From positions 1-32,690 of the forward strand of contig JAGXQU010000082.1 of assembly GCA_018335895.1 (NCBI GenBank): a stretch of 32,690 nt of DNA, given 5' to 3'. The position numbers were made by a program, and so were the translations under genes. Of the stretch, positions 18,398-24,879 are shown piece after piece. The DNA comes from Hyphomicrobiales bacterium. Its GTDB lineage: Bacteria; Pseudomonadota; Alphaproteobacteria; Rhizobiales; Xanthobacteraceae. Positions within the stretch are counted from its first letter, which is position 1, and the number at the start of each line of letters is the position of its first letter. The notes beneath the pieces were generated by a model. It did not search any database. It was not told where the DNA came from and saw only the letters and a list, made by a program, of their open reading frames with translations.

Positions 18398-18796
18398 ATG
18401 AAACGAGTGACCGCCGCGATCGCAATCGCGCTTTCCGCCGTGAGCTTCTCGCCGGCCGAAGCGCAGGCTCCCAACCTTCAATTCCAGACGCCGCTCAATT
18501 ACCGCTTCTCGGTACAGCCGAAGAGCCATGTCTTTTTCTATAACCGCAACCGCCATCACCACGCCTGGCGGCACCGGCATCACCGCAGGCAAGCGCTGCC
18601 CGTGCTTGCCGGACCAGCGGTGATCTACCAGAGCGGGGAAATCGGAATTCCGCCGCAGACAATCACCGGCTCGATCCCGGCGCCTTCCGCGCAGCCGGTG
18701 ATCTATCGTCTCGGCAGCACAGGCGGCTGCGACCGGCAGCAGGTTTACGTTCCGGGCAGCCGTGGCCGCACCGCCGTCAACGTCTGGCGCTGCTGA
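18398..18796 (+). CDS. Histidine-rich exported protein, unknown function
   Basis: The 132-residue product has a signal peptide (MKRVTAAIAIALSAVSFSPA, cleavage near EAQA) followed by a histidine/arginine cluster (NRNRHHHAWRHRHHRRQ, about residues 50-66), a proline-rich middle and a C-terminal part with two cysteines (GGCDRQQVYVPGSRG and a final WRC). The histidine cluster could bind metal ions. GGAG seven bases before the ATG at 18398 fixes the start. The gene ends at a bidirectional terminator. Similar short His-rich exported proteins are common in Bradyrhizobium relatives, without known role. Confidence 0.75.
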   Translation: MKRVTAAIAIALSAVSFSPAEAQAPNLQFQTPLNYRFSVQPKSHVFFYNRNRHHHAWRHRHHRRQALPVLAGPAVIYQSGEIGIPPQTITGSIPAPSAQPVIYRLGSTGGCDRQQVYVPGSRGRTAVNVWRC

Positions 18797-18827
18797 GAAC
18801 GATCCGCGCATTCAGTCGTAAAAACGA

Positions 18828-18857
18828 AAACCCCGGCGATTGGCATCGCCGGGGTTT
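18828..18857. terminator. Bidirectional intrinsic terminator
   Basis: A 13-bp perfect stem (AAACCCCGGCGAT with ATCGCCGGGGTTT) closes the four-base loop TGGC. T-rich tracts follow on both strands (GGTTTTTG on plus, GTTTTCGTTTTT on minus). It serves the convergent genes ending at 18796 and 18875. Confidence 0.9.
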
Positions 18858-18874
18858 CGGTTTTTGGGCGACGC

Positions 18875-19168
18875 TTACTTGCCCATATTGTTCTTCACCG
18901 CGCCGACGATCGCGGTGAGCAATGCGCCCGCGGCACCGCCGCCGACCGCCTGCCCGACGATGCTGCCGATATCGGGGCCAGCCGACGCCGCCTGCAGCGC
19001 CGGAATCAATGCCTGCAAGATCTGGCCGCCGACACCGCCACCGATGGCTCCGATGATGATGTTGCCGAGCGGGCCGGCGGAAAGATTCTTGAGCGTGTTG
19101 CCGAGTGCCGTACCCGCGAGCGCGCCCGCAACGATCTGAACGATGAGGTTGATGATGGTCGGTGACAT
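18875..19168 (-). CDS. Glycine-rich hydrophobic protein, unknown function
   Basis: The 97-residue product begins MSPTIINLIVQIVAGALAGT and consists of hydrophobic stretches rich in GxxxG-like spacing (GNIIIGAIGGGVGGQIL, IVGQAVGGGAAGALLTAIVG), with a short basic end (VKNNMGK). The glycine-zipper pattern suggests membrane association or oligomerisation, as in some bacteriocin- or pore-type peptides, but there is no leader or immunity gene. The start at 19168 follows GGAGAC. Comparable Gly-rich proteins exist in other rhizobia. It is monocistronic with a terminator behind it. Confidence 0.7.
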   Translation of the reverse strand: MSPTIINLIVQIVAGALAGTALGNTLKNLSAGPLGNIIIGAIGGGVGGQILQALIPALQAASAGPDIGSIVGQAVGGGAAGALLTAIVGAVKNNMGK

Positions 19169-19273
19169 GAGGCCGTCTCCCTGCTCCGCACCTGAAAATG
19201 ACGGCACGCCATTCTGCGGAGCAGAAACGGCACGCCGAGAAAACCCGCCTCCACTGACGGCGAAAAACGAAAC

Positions 19274-19360
19274 TTACTTCTTGAATGTGCCGGTAGCGAT
19301 GTCCCGGTTACGCGCGATCTTCAAAGAGGCACAGAGTACCACTGCAGCGCCGGAATTCAT
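19274..19360 (-). CDS. Possible 28-residue basic peptide
   Basis: In the 253-base gap between two minus-strand genes, a short frame encodes MNSGAAVVLCASLKIARNRD followed by IATGTFKK and a TAA stop. The tail KIARNRDIATGTFKK looks protein-like and basic, but the ribosome binding site is poor and the frame is short. It may also be the remnant of a longer gene. The remainder of the gap holds nothing I can interpret. Confidence 0.22.
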   Translation of the reverse strand: MNSGAAVVLCASLKIARNRDIATGTFKK

Positions 19361-19421
19361 CGTCCGGCGCAACGCGCATTTCGCTTATGAAAACGAGATT
19401 CCGCAGAAATTTCCGTGCAGA

Positions 19422-19991
19422 TCAGCGCGCGGAAGCAACCTCGAGCATTCCGAATCGGCGCGCGGCGATGAACGCTGCAACGCCGAAAGCGGAATAGAAC
19501 AGCGTGATCGTCAGGTACATCGGGAAGTAACGCGACACGCGCGCTGCATATTCCGCGAGGCCAAGCTGATAGAAATCGCTGCCGAGGAAATAGCCGAGAT
19601 TCGACACGACGAAGAACACGGCCGTACCTACCGCCACGAAAATCATGAAGCGCGCCGCAGCAGCAAGATCGAGCGTTTCGGTCTTGCGCAGCGCGCGGCC
19701 TGCGAACCACAGCGCGGCGTAGGCCGGCGCAAGCAGCGCATAACCCGAAGACATGCAGGCATCGGCGACATTCATGAAGCCGATTGCGACACCGTCGAGC
19801 ACGACCGCTTCGACCAGATACGCCGCGAGCCACCAGGGCGAACCGAGCAAAAGACCCGCGAGGAAAAAGACGCCTGTCGATGCGTCCGGGGCGACCGTCC
19901 CGATACCGAAATGATGGACGCGGGTAACGGCCATGAGGATCGCAAGGGCGAAAGCGGCGACCCATTCGGCCTTGGGCTTCAGGACGAACAT
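19422..19991 (-). CDS. Integral membrane protein, BtuM-like vitamin B12 transporter candidate
   Basis: The 189-residue protein has about six membrane segments. The motif VTRVHHFG near the N-terminus, PDASTGVFFLAG in the second segment and a lone cysteine at about residue 79 in ADACMSSGYALLAPAYA match what I recall of the BtuM family, solitary ECF-type S-components that import cobalamin and use a conserved cysteine near position 80 as cobalt ligand. The segment AEYAARVSRYFPMYLTITLF near the end also fits. The start at 19991 follows GGAG. No cobalamin riboswitch or B12 gene is nearby, so the substrate is inferred only from motif resemblance. Confidence 0.6.
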   Translation of the reverse strand: MFVLKPKAEWVAAFALAILMAVTRVHHFGIGTVAPDASTGVFFLAGLLLGSPWWLAAYLVEAVVLDGVAIGFMNVADACMSSGYALLAPAYAALWFAGRALRKTETLDLAAAARFMIFVAVGTAVFFVVSNLGYFLGSDFYQLGLAEYAARVSRYFPMYLTITLFYSAFGVAAFIAARRFGMLEVASAR

Positions 19992-20151
19992 GAAGTACTC
20001 CGGAAAGGTTCGATTTCCGGCGAAGCTAGTGCGCTGGAGGGCGCGAAGCAAGTGCAGCATTTACGCTCCCGGTGTGCCTTTTGTGCGCTTGACCGGGCCG
20101 AAAGGCCAAGTAATCGTGATCCGGCCAAGCGCCCAAATCGGGAATTTCCAG

Positions 20152-20625
20152 ATGCGTAGCCTGAAGCTTTCGTTCGCCGCCGCCCTGTTCATCATGGGTT
20201 CCGCGCTTGTCGCGCAGCCTGTGTCCGCGGCGAGCTGGCTCGAGATGAACTTCGGCAGCCTGCTGCGCGGTCCCAGCTACAGCGGCAGCGTACCCGGCTG
20301 CGAATGGGGCCTTTACAAGATTCCGCGCCGCTTCGCGCATAAGGAGTTTGTCTTCTGGGGCTCCGACGCCCGGATCGACGATTTCTCCGATCTGCGCGAG
20401 ATCGCCTTCCGCCCGTGGGGCGAAAAGGTGATTCCGCGCCGCTACTGCGAGGCCAAGGCGCTGGTGTCGAGCGTGGAATACGGCAAACAGGTCTGGACCA
20501 AGGTCTACTATTCCATCGGTGAAGACACGGGGTTTGCCGGCATCACATGGGGCGTAACCTGGTGCGTGGCGGGCATGGACCGCAATCTTTCCTACGCACC
20601 CGACTGCAAACAGGCGAGACCGTAA
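20152..20625 (+). CDS. Exported four-cysteine protein, unknown function
   Basis: The 157-residue product has a signal peptide (MRSLKLSFAAALFIMGSALV, cleavage near VSAAS) and four mature cysteines (PGCEWGLY, RYCEAKA, TWCVAGM, PDCKQAR), probably two disulfides. The central part has RPWGEKVIPRRYCEAKALVS, followed by VWTKVYYSIGEDTGFAG, which looks beta-rich. The RNase T2 gene starts two bases after its stop, so the two are translated from one transcript. It may assist or regulate the RNase, but no known inhibitor family is recognised. The start at 20152 is chosen for the signal peptide; its ribosome binding site is weak. Confidence 0.72.
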   Translation: MRSLKLSFAAALFIMGSALVAQPVSAASWLEMNFGSLLRGPSYSGSVPGCEWGLYKIPRRFAHKEFVFWGSDARIDDFSDLREIAFRPWGEKVIPRRYCEAKALVSSVEYGKQVWTKVYYSIGEDTGFAGITWGVTWCVAGMDRNLSYAPDCKQARP

Positions 20626-20627
20626 CG

Positions 20628-21287
20628 ATGCGCGCCGTTGCGGCGGCGCTCGTCGCACTTCTTGTCTCCTTCCCGGCCGCTTTCACGCCGGCTAGCGCAC
20701 AGCAATACGGCGAGCCGGGCCAGTTCGATTTCTATGTTCTCGCGCTGTCGTGGTCGCCTTCCTATTGCGAATCCGCCGGCAACCGCGCCGATCCCGCCCA
20801 ATGCCGCGTGCAGAAACCGCTCGGCTTCATCGTGCACGGTCTCTGGCCGCAATACGATCGCGGCTTTCCCTCTGATTGCGCGTACAATCCGCCGCGCGTT
20901 TCCGATCACACCATCCGCGAAATCAGCGACGTGATCCCGAGCCGCAGCCTCGTGATCCATCAATGGCGCAAGCACGGCACCTGTTCCGGGCTTTCGCCCG
21001 AGCAATATTTCGATCTCACGCGGAAGGCCTTCGAGAAAATCAAAATCCCTCCCCTCTTCGTGGAATCGACGAGATGGCAGTCGGTATCGCCGCCGGAGAT
21101 CGAGAATGCGTTCCGGGTCGCCAATCCCGCACTGCAAGGCGACATGCTGTCGGTGACCTGCGACCGCAGGAACCTTCGCGAGGTACGGATCTGCTTGACC
21201 AAGGATTTGCAATTCCGCGCCTGCCCGCAGGTGGATCGCCAGTCCTGCCGCTCTCCCCGCATTTCGCTACCGCCAATTCGCGGCTGA
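20628..21287 (+). CDS. Ribonuclease T2 family protein
   Basis: The 219-residue periplasmic protein has a signal peptide (MRAVAAALVALLVSFPAAFT, cleavage near ASAQ) and both T2 active-site segments: CAS I FIVHGLWPQ (histidine about 70) and CAS II HQWRKHGTC (second catalytic histidine about 116). The family cleaves RNA through a 2',3'-cyclic phosphate. In typical members CAS II reads HEWxKHGTC; here the glutamate is glutamine, which may lower activity. Eight mature cysteines fit the disulfide-rich fold. It is the second gene of a two-gene unit with the exported protein upstream. Confidence 0.9.
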   Translation: MRAVAAALVALLVSFPAAFTPASAQQYGEPGQFDFYVLALSWSPSYCESAGNRADPAQCRVQKPLGFIVHGLWPQYDRGFPSDCAYNPPRVSDHTIREISDVIPSRSLVIHQWRKHGTCSGLSPEQYFDLTRKAFEKIKIPPLFVESTRWQSVSPPEIENAFRVANPALQGDMLSVTCDRRNLREVRICLTKDLQFRACPQVDRQSCRSPRISLPPIRG

Positions 21288-21312
21288 CCGCCGCTCCGGC
21301 CATGCAGACGCG

Positions 21313-22143
21313 ATGAACTACCGGCACGGCTACCACGCCGGAAACTTCGCGGACGTTTTCAAGCACGCCGTGCTCGCGCGCGTGCTGACGCTGCTCGGCG
21401 CGAAGGAGGCTCCGTTTCGCGTGATCGATACGCACGCCGGCGCCGGCCGTTACGATCTCGACGGCGAAAATGCGAAAAAGACCGGTGAAGCAGGAAACGG
21501 AATCCGCAAACTGCTCGCCAACCTACCGCAAGGTGCCGCGCGCGAGCTGCTCGCGCCCTATCTTCTGGCAGTCGAGAACTCCTCACCTTATTATCCCGGC
21601 TCGCCGCTGATCGCCCAGGCGCTGACCCGCAAGCAGGATGCGATGGTATTCTGCGAGCTTCATCCCGAAGAACACGCAGCGCTTGAAAAATCGGTCGGCC
21701 GCGACCGGCGCGCGAAGGTGCTTTCGCTGGACGGCTGGACCGCGCTGAAATCTCTGCTACCGCCGAGGGAGCGGCGCGGCGTCATTCTGATCGACCCGCC
21801 CTACGAAGACCCCGCCGAGTTCAAGCGCGTGGCCGATGGCATCGCGGAAGCGATGCGCCGTTTCGCCACCGGCATCTATCTGGTCTGGTATCCGGTTAAG
21901 AACCGTCACGACACGGACGCAGCACTTCGCCGGATCGTCCGCGCGGCCGCAGGAAAACCTGCGCTCAAGCTCGAATTCGAGATCGGCACGCCCAAGGCCG
22001 ACGGACCTTTGCGGGCTACCGGCTTGCTGATTGTCAATCCGCCATGGGTGCTGAAAGACGAATGCGATCTCATGCTGCCCGCACTGTGCAGGTCGCTGGC
22101 CGAACCGAACCGCGGCGCGGTTCGCATCGAAGCGATCGACTAA
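21313..22143 (+). CDS. rlmJ: 23S rRNA (adenine-2030-N6)-methyltransferase RlmJ
   Basis: The 276-residue SAM-dependent enzyme methylates A2030 of 23S rRNA. The N-terminus [20 protein letters not shown] is the signature of the family; SAM-binding motif [11 protein letters not shown] lies at about 39-49 and the catalytic DPPYE at about 158. A helical insertion ([16 protein letters not shown]) between these is normal for RlmJ. Length is usual. It follows the RNase T2 gene by 25 bases on the same strand. Behind it the sequence GCTGC-TTTTCAAG-GCAGC (22146-22163) may form a weak terminator. Confidence 0.95.
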   Translation: MNYRHGYHAGNFADVFKHAVLARVLTLLGAKEAPFRVIDTHAGAGRYDLDGENAKKTGEAGNGIRKLLANLPQGAARELLAPYLLAVENSSPYYPGSPLIAQALTRKQDAMVFCELHPEEHAALEKSVGRDRRAKVLSLDGWTALKSLLPPRERRGVILIDPPYEDPAEFKRVADGIAEAMRRFATGIYLVWYPVKNRHDTDAALRRIVRAAAGKPALKLEFEIGTPKADGPLRATGLLIVNPPWVLKDECDLMLPALCRSLAEPNRGAVRIEAID

Positions 22144-22199
22144 CTGCTGCTTTTCAAGGCAGCGTCTTTGCCCTAGCCTTTTCTCGGGAAGCAAAAAGA

Positions 22200-22214
22200 G
22201 CCGCATCAAGCGGC
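22200..22214 (+). promoter_or_regulatory. Small hairpin in the cold-shock gene leader
   Basis: GCCGC and GCGGC pair around the loop ATCAA, 26 bases ahead of the start codon and just before the AAATGGGGAGAG ribosome binding region. Structured leaders control translation of many cold-shock genes, but this stem is short and the role is conjecture. Confidence 0.25.
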
Positions 22215-22240
22215 CGGGAAATAAAATGGGGAGAGAAAGT

Positions 22241-22456
22241 ATGCCGACTACCGGCACCGTGAAGTTTTTCAATTCCGAGAAGGGATACGGATTCATCAAG
22301 CCCGACGACGGCGGGCGCGACGTATTCGTGCATGTTTCGGCCGTCATGACTTCGGGCCTCGGCACGCTGAACGAGGGGCAGCGTGTTTCGTTCGAAATCG
22401 AGCCGGACAAACGCGGCAAAGGACCAAAAGCGGTAAATCTACAGAACGCCAGTTGA
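22241..22456 (+). CDS. Cold-shock domain protein (CspA family)
   Basis: The 71-residue product is a single cold-shock domain: [20 protein letters not shown], with RNP-1 KGYGFI, and RNP-2 VFVHVS. It binds single-stranded RNA and DNA and acts as an RNA chaperone. GGGGAGAG before the ATG at 22241 sets the start; an in-frame extension of five codons is less likely. The central loop [17 protein letters not shown] is typical of alphaproteobacterial members. Several Csp paralogues are usual in such genomes, so temperature control cannot be assumed. Confidence 0.95.
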   Translation: MPTTGTVKFFNSEKGYGFIKPDDGGRDVFVHVSAVMTSGLGTLNEGQRVSFEIEPDKRGKGPKAVNLQNAS

Positions 22457-22486
22457 TCGCGAGCGGGCTGCGTACGATAAGTGCGC

Positions 22487-23092
22487 ATGCTTATTTTACG
22501 CAGCTCCCCGCCGTCTCCGTTCGGCCGCAAGGTCAAAATCGCAGCAGGAATTCTCGGTCTGACCGATCGGATCAGGATCGAGATGACCGATACCAACGAT
22601 CCTTCGGATTCGATCCGGAAGCAGAATCCGCTCGGGAAGATTCCCGCGCTGATACTGGAAGACGGATCGGCCCTGTTCGATTCGACCGTGATCCTCGAAT
22701 ATCTCGACGCCCTCGCAGGCGGCGGCAAGATCATCCCGCGCGAAGGCGCTGCGCGGTGGGACGCCCTGCGCCTGCACGCGATCGGCGACGGCATCATGGA
22801 TGCCGGCATACTGCTGGTTTACGAGAAGCGCTTCCGGCCCGAAGAACACTGGGTCCAGAAATGGACCGACTATCAATCCGAGAAGATCGCACGCACGCTC
22901 GATGTGCTGGAGGCGGCGCCTCCCGCGATCGCCGGCATGCCGAATGTCGGACACATCGCGTTAGCCTGCGCGCTCGGCTACCTCGATCTGCGCTTCGAGG
23001 GAAAGTGGCGCGCGAAATATCCGAAGCTGGTCGCCTGGCTCGACGGCTTCGCGGCGCAGGTACCCGCGTTCGAGAAGACGAAGGCTCATTGA
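22487..23092 (+). CDS. Glutathione S-transferase family protein (second copy)
   Basis: The 201-residue product begins MLILRSSPPSPFGRKVKIAA, the typical start of the GST group with SPPSPFGRKV as glutathione-site loop. NPLGKIPALILEDG and LFDSTVILEYLD provide the cis-proline and the glutamate/serine pair that hold glutathione. The C-terminal helical domain includes NVGHIALACALGYLDLRF. It is not closely similar to the GST at 5597. An in-frame GTG at 22481 could be used instead. It lies 30 bases after the cold-shock gene and ends at a strong terminator. Confidence 0.9.
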   Translation: MLILRSSPPSPFGRKVKIAAGILGLTDRIRIEMTDTNDPSDSIRKQNPLGKIPALILEDGSALFDSTVILEYLDALAGGGKIIPREGAARWDALRLHAIGDGIMDAGILLVYEKRFRPEEHWVQKWTDYQSEKIARTLDVLEAAPPAIAGMPNVGHIALACALGYLDLRFEGKWRAKYPKLVAWLDGFAAQVPAFEKTKAH

Positions 23093-23116
23093 TCGAACCG
23101 CACGGATCGGAAACGA

Positions 23117-23146
23117 AAAAACCCCGGACCGAAGTCCGGGGTTTTT
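23117..23146. terminator. Bidirectional intrinsic terminator
   Basis: A perfect 13-bp stem (AAAAACCCCGGAC with GTCCGGGGTTTTT) closes the loop CGAA. T tracts follow in both directions. It separates the convergent GST gene (ending 23092) and outer-membrane protein gene (ending 23169). Confidence 0.92.
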
Positions 23147-23168
23147 CTTTTCTTTGCGTTCGGCCGGC

Positions 23169-23759
23169 TTAGTAGCCGAAGCGATAGTTCAGACCGACCT
23201 TGATGGTCGAAACGTCCGTGTCGCCAAACGTCGTGACGTTGTCGAAGTTGTAATACATGTACTCGAGCTTCGTGGACCAGTTCGGAGCAAAGGCCCATTC
23301 CAGACCGAGGCCGAGCGCGTAGCCGGTATCGGTGTCGTGGAAGCCGAGCACGCTCGAACGGTTCCAGGCGAAACCGCCCGTGCCGTAGAGCATCGCGCGA
23401 TCCCAGGTGTAACCGATACGGGCGCGCATCGTGCCGAGATAGTCGATATGTGCGAACGCGTTGTTGTTCATGTCGGTGCCCGAGATATCGCCTTCGAGAC
23501 CGAACACCCAGTTGCGCGAGAGCTGCCAGTTGTAGCCAGCCTGCACGCCACCGATGAAACCGTCGACGTTGCTGCCGACGTTCACGCCGTCACCCCAGCC
23601 GTAGCCGATGTGACCGCCGAAATAGAAACCAGTCCAGTTGAACACCGGCGCCGGAGCGGCCTTGTACACGGGACCGCGCACCGGCACGTCGGCGGCGAAA
23701 GCCGGAGCCGCAGCGACCAGCGCAGCAAGGGCAACGCCCGAGAGCAGAAGCTTCTTCAT
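23169..23759 (-). CDS. Outer-membrane beta-barrel protein (Omp25/Omp31 type)
   Basis: The 196-residue product has a signal peptide (MKKLLLSGVALAALVAAAPA) and a short linker, then an eight-stranded barrel beginning FNWTGFYFGGHIGYGWG. Typical strand ends are YNWQLSRNWVFGLEGDI, ARIGYTWDRAMLYGTGGFAW and WAFAPNWSTKLEYMYYNF. The chain ends GLNYRFGY; a terminal aromatic residue is expected for assembly by the BAM complex, here tyrosine instead of the usual phenylalanine. The start at 23759 follows GGATGG; an ATG nine bases upstream is too near to its ribosome binding site. It resembles the next outer-membrane gene. Confidence 0.92.
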   Translation of the reverse strand: MKKLLLSGVALAALVAAAPAFAADVPVRGPVYKAAPAPVFNWTGFYFGGHIGYGWGDGVNVGSNVDGFIGGVQAGYNWQLSRNWVFGLEGDISGTDMNNNAFAHIDYLGTMRARIGYTWDRAMLYGTGGFAWNRSSVLGFHDTDTGYALGLGLEWAFAPNWSTKLEYMYYNFDNVTTFGDTDVSTIKVGLNYRFGY

Positions 23760-24031
23760 TGTGACCATCCTTGATTCACAGACTTCGAATTTGCCCCCAC
23801 CAAGGAGGCCGTTAGTTCGTTTCGTTGGCGCTGATGTAACTCCGCAGCCCCCGAAAAACTATGCCATTTGCGCAACACCGTATCGAAAAGGCGGTATCAG
23901 AATATGGCAAAATCCCGACACATTTTCGACAATTGCGTGAGACCCCTGGAGAACGCCGCGTTCCTCGACAAGTTCCGATACGCGAACTTTATTTTGAAAG
24001 TTCCATTCTGTTTCTTTGCATTCAATCAAAT

Positions 24032-24637
24032 TCAGAAACGATAGTTGATGCCTGCGCGGAGCTGGCTTGCATCGAAGCCGACGCCGACCGGGCCACCGGT
24101 CGTCTGATAGGTGCGGCTGCCGAAATCCGTATAGATGTACTCGAGGCGCGCGCTCAGGTTGTTTGTGATCATGCCTTCGATGCCGAAGCCGATCGCGTAG
24201 CCGAAATGCGTCTGTCCGTTGGACAAAGCACCGACCTGGAGATCGCCGCCCGCATAGGCGAGACCGGCCGTACCGTAGATAAGTACGCGGTCGAACGCAT
24301 AGCCGAGGCGGCCGCGAAGCGTACCGATGTAATCCGCGGTGAAGATTCCGCCGGCCGCGGCGCCGTCGATTCCGCTGAAGGTAATGTCGGTCTCGGCCCC
24401 GAAGGTAAGGCCGCTGACGAGCTGATAATTATAGCCGATCTGGCCGCCGAGCGCGTACCCGTCGAGGGAACTGCCCGTAGAATCGCCCCAGCCCCATCCG
24501 CCATGCAGGCCCGCGTAAAATCCGGTCCAGTTGAAAATGTTGCGGTACACTTGCGGCGCGTTGTTGTAGCGGGGCAAGTCGCCTGCATAAGCAGGTGCCG
24601 CCACGAACAGTGCCGCTGCCAACAGTAGTTTCTTCAC
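24032..24637 (-). CDS. Outer-membrane beta-barrel protein (Omp25/Omp31 type), second copy
   Basis: The 201-residue product has a signal peptide (MKKLLLAAALFVAAPAYAGD) and the same barrel layout: FNWTGFYAGLHGGWGWG, YNYQLVSGLTFGAETDI, GRLGYAFDRVLIYGTAGLAY and LSARLEYIYTDFG, ending AGINYRF with the classical terminal phenylalanine. Translation starts at a GTG (24637) directly preceded by GGAGGAGG. It is a paralogue of the gene at 23169 but separate enough to have diverged in the loops. The 272 bases between the two genes hold a 7-bp AT-rich inverted repeat at 23984-24003 but no obvious terminator. Confidence 0.92.
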   Translation of the reverse strand: MKKLLLAAALFVAAPAYAGDLPRYNNAPQVYRNIFNWTGFYAGLHGGWGWGDSTGSSLDGYALGGQIGYNYQLVSGLTFGAETDITFSGIDGAAAGGIFTADYIGTLRGRLGYAFDRVLIYGTAGLAYAGGDLQVGALSNGQTHFGYAIGFGIEGMITNNLSARLEYIYTDFGSRTYQTTGGPVGVGFDASQLRAGINYRF

Positions 24638-24708
24638 GATGGCCTCCTCCGCGAAAGCGGGAACACGTCTTCACTCGCGAGAAAGATAAAATTTTAGAAG
24701 AATTGAGG

Positions 24709-24725
24709 GGTTAACCGTGGTTACC
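24709..24725. promoter_or_regulatory. Possible operator upstream of the GTG-started outer-membrane gene
   Basis: GGTTAACCGTGGTTACC contains the palindrome GGTTAACC followed by a near-repeat GGTTACC. It lies about 70 bases upstream of the porin-like gene, near an AT-rich stretch (AATTTTATCTTTC on the minus strand) that may contain the promoter. Binding of a regulator is only a guess. Confidence 0.2.
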
Positions 24726-24879
24726 GGCGGCCGGCTTCTTCGATTCTGTGCCTAACAAAAGGTAAAAACGGACGGCCCGATGGAACCCGGACGACGGAAC
24801 GCCGGACATTTTCGGGTCGCTTTGCGGCGGGAGTTCCACCCGCTGGCCGATGGACCTCTGAAACCCTATTTTCCCACCC

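Noticed and set aside
19992-20151. Cobalamin riboswitch upstream of the BtuM-like gene
   Set aside because: The upstream region is short and lacks a recognisable B12-box.
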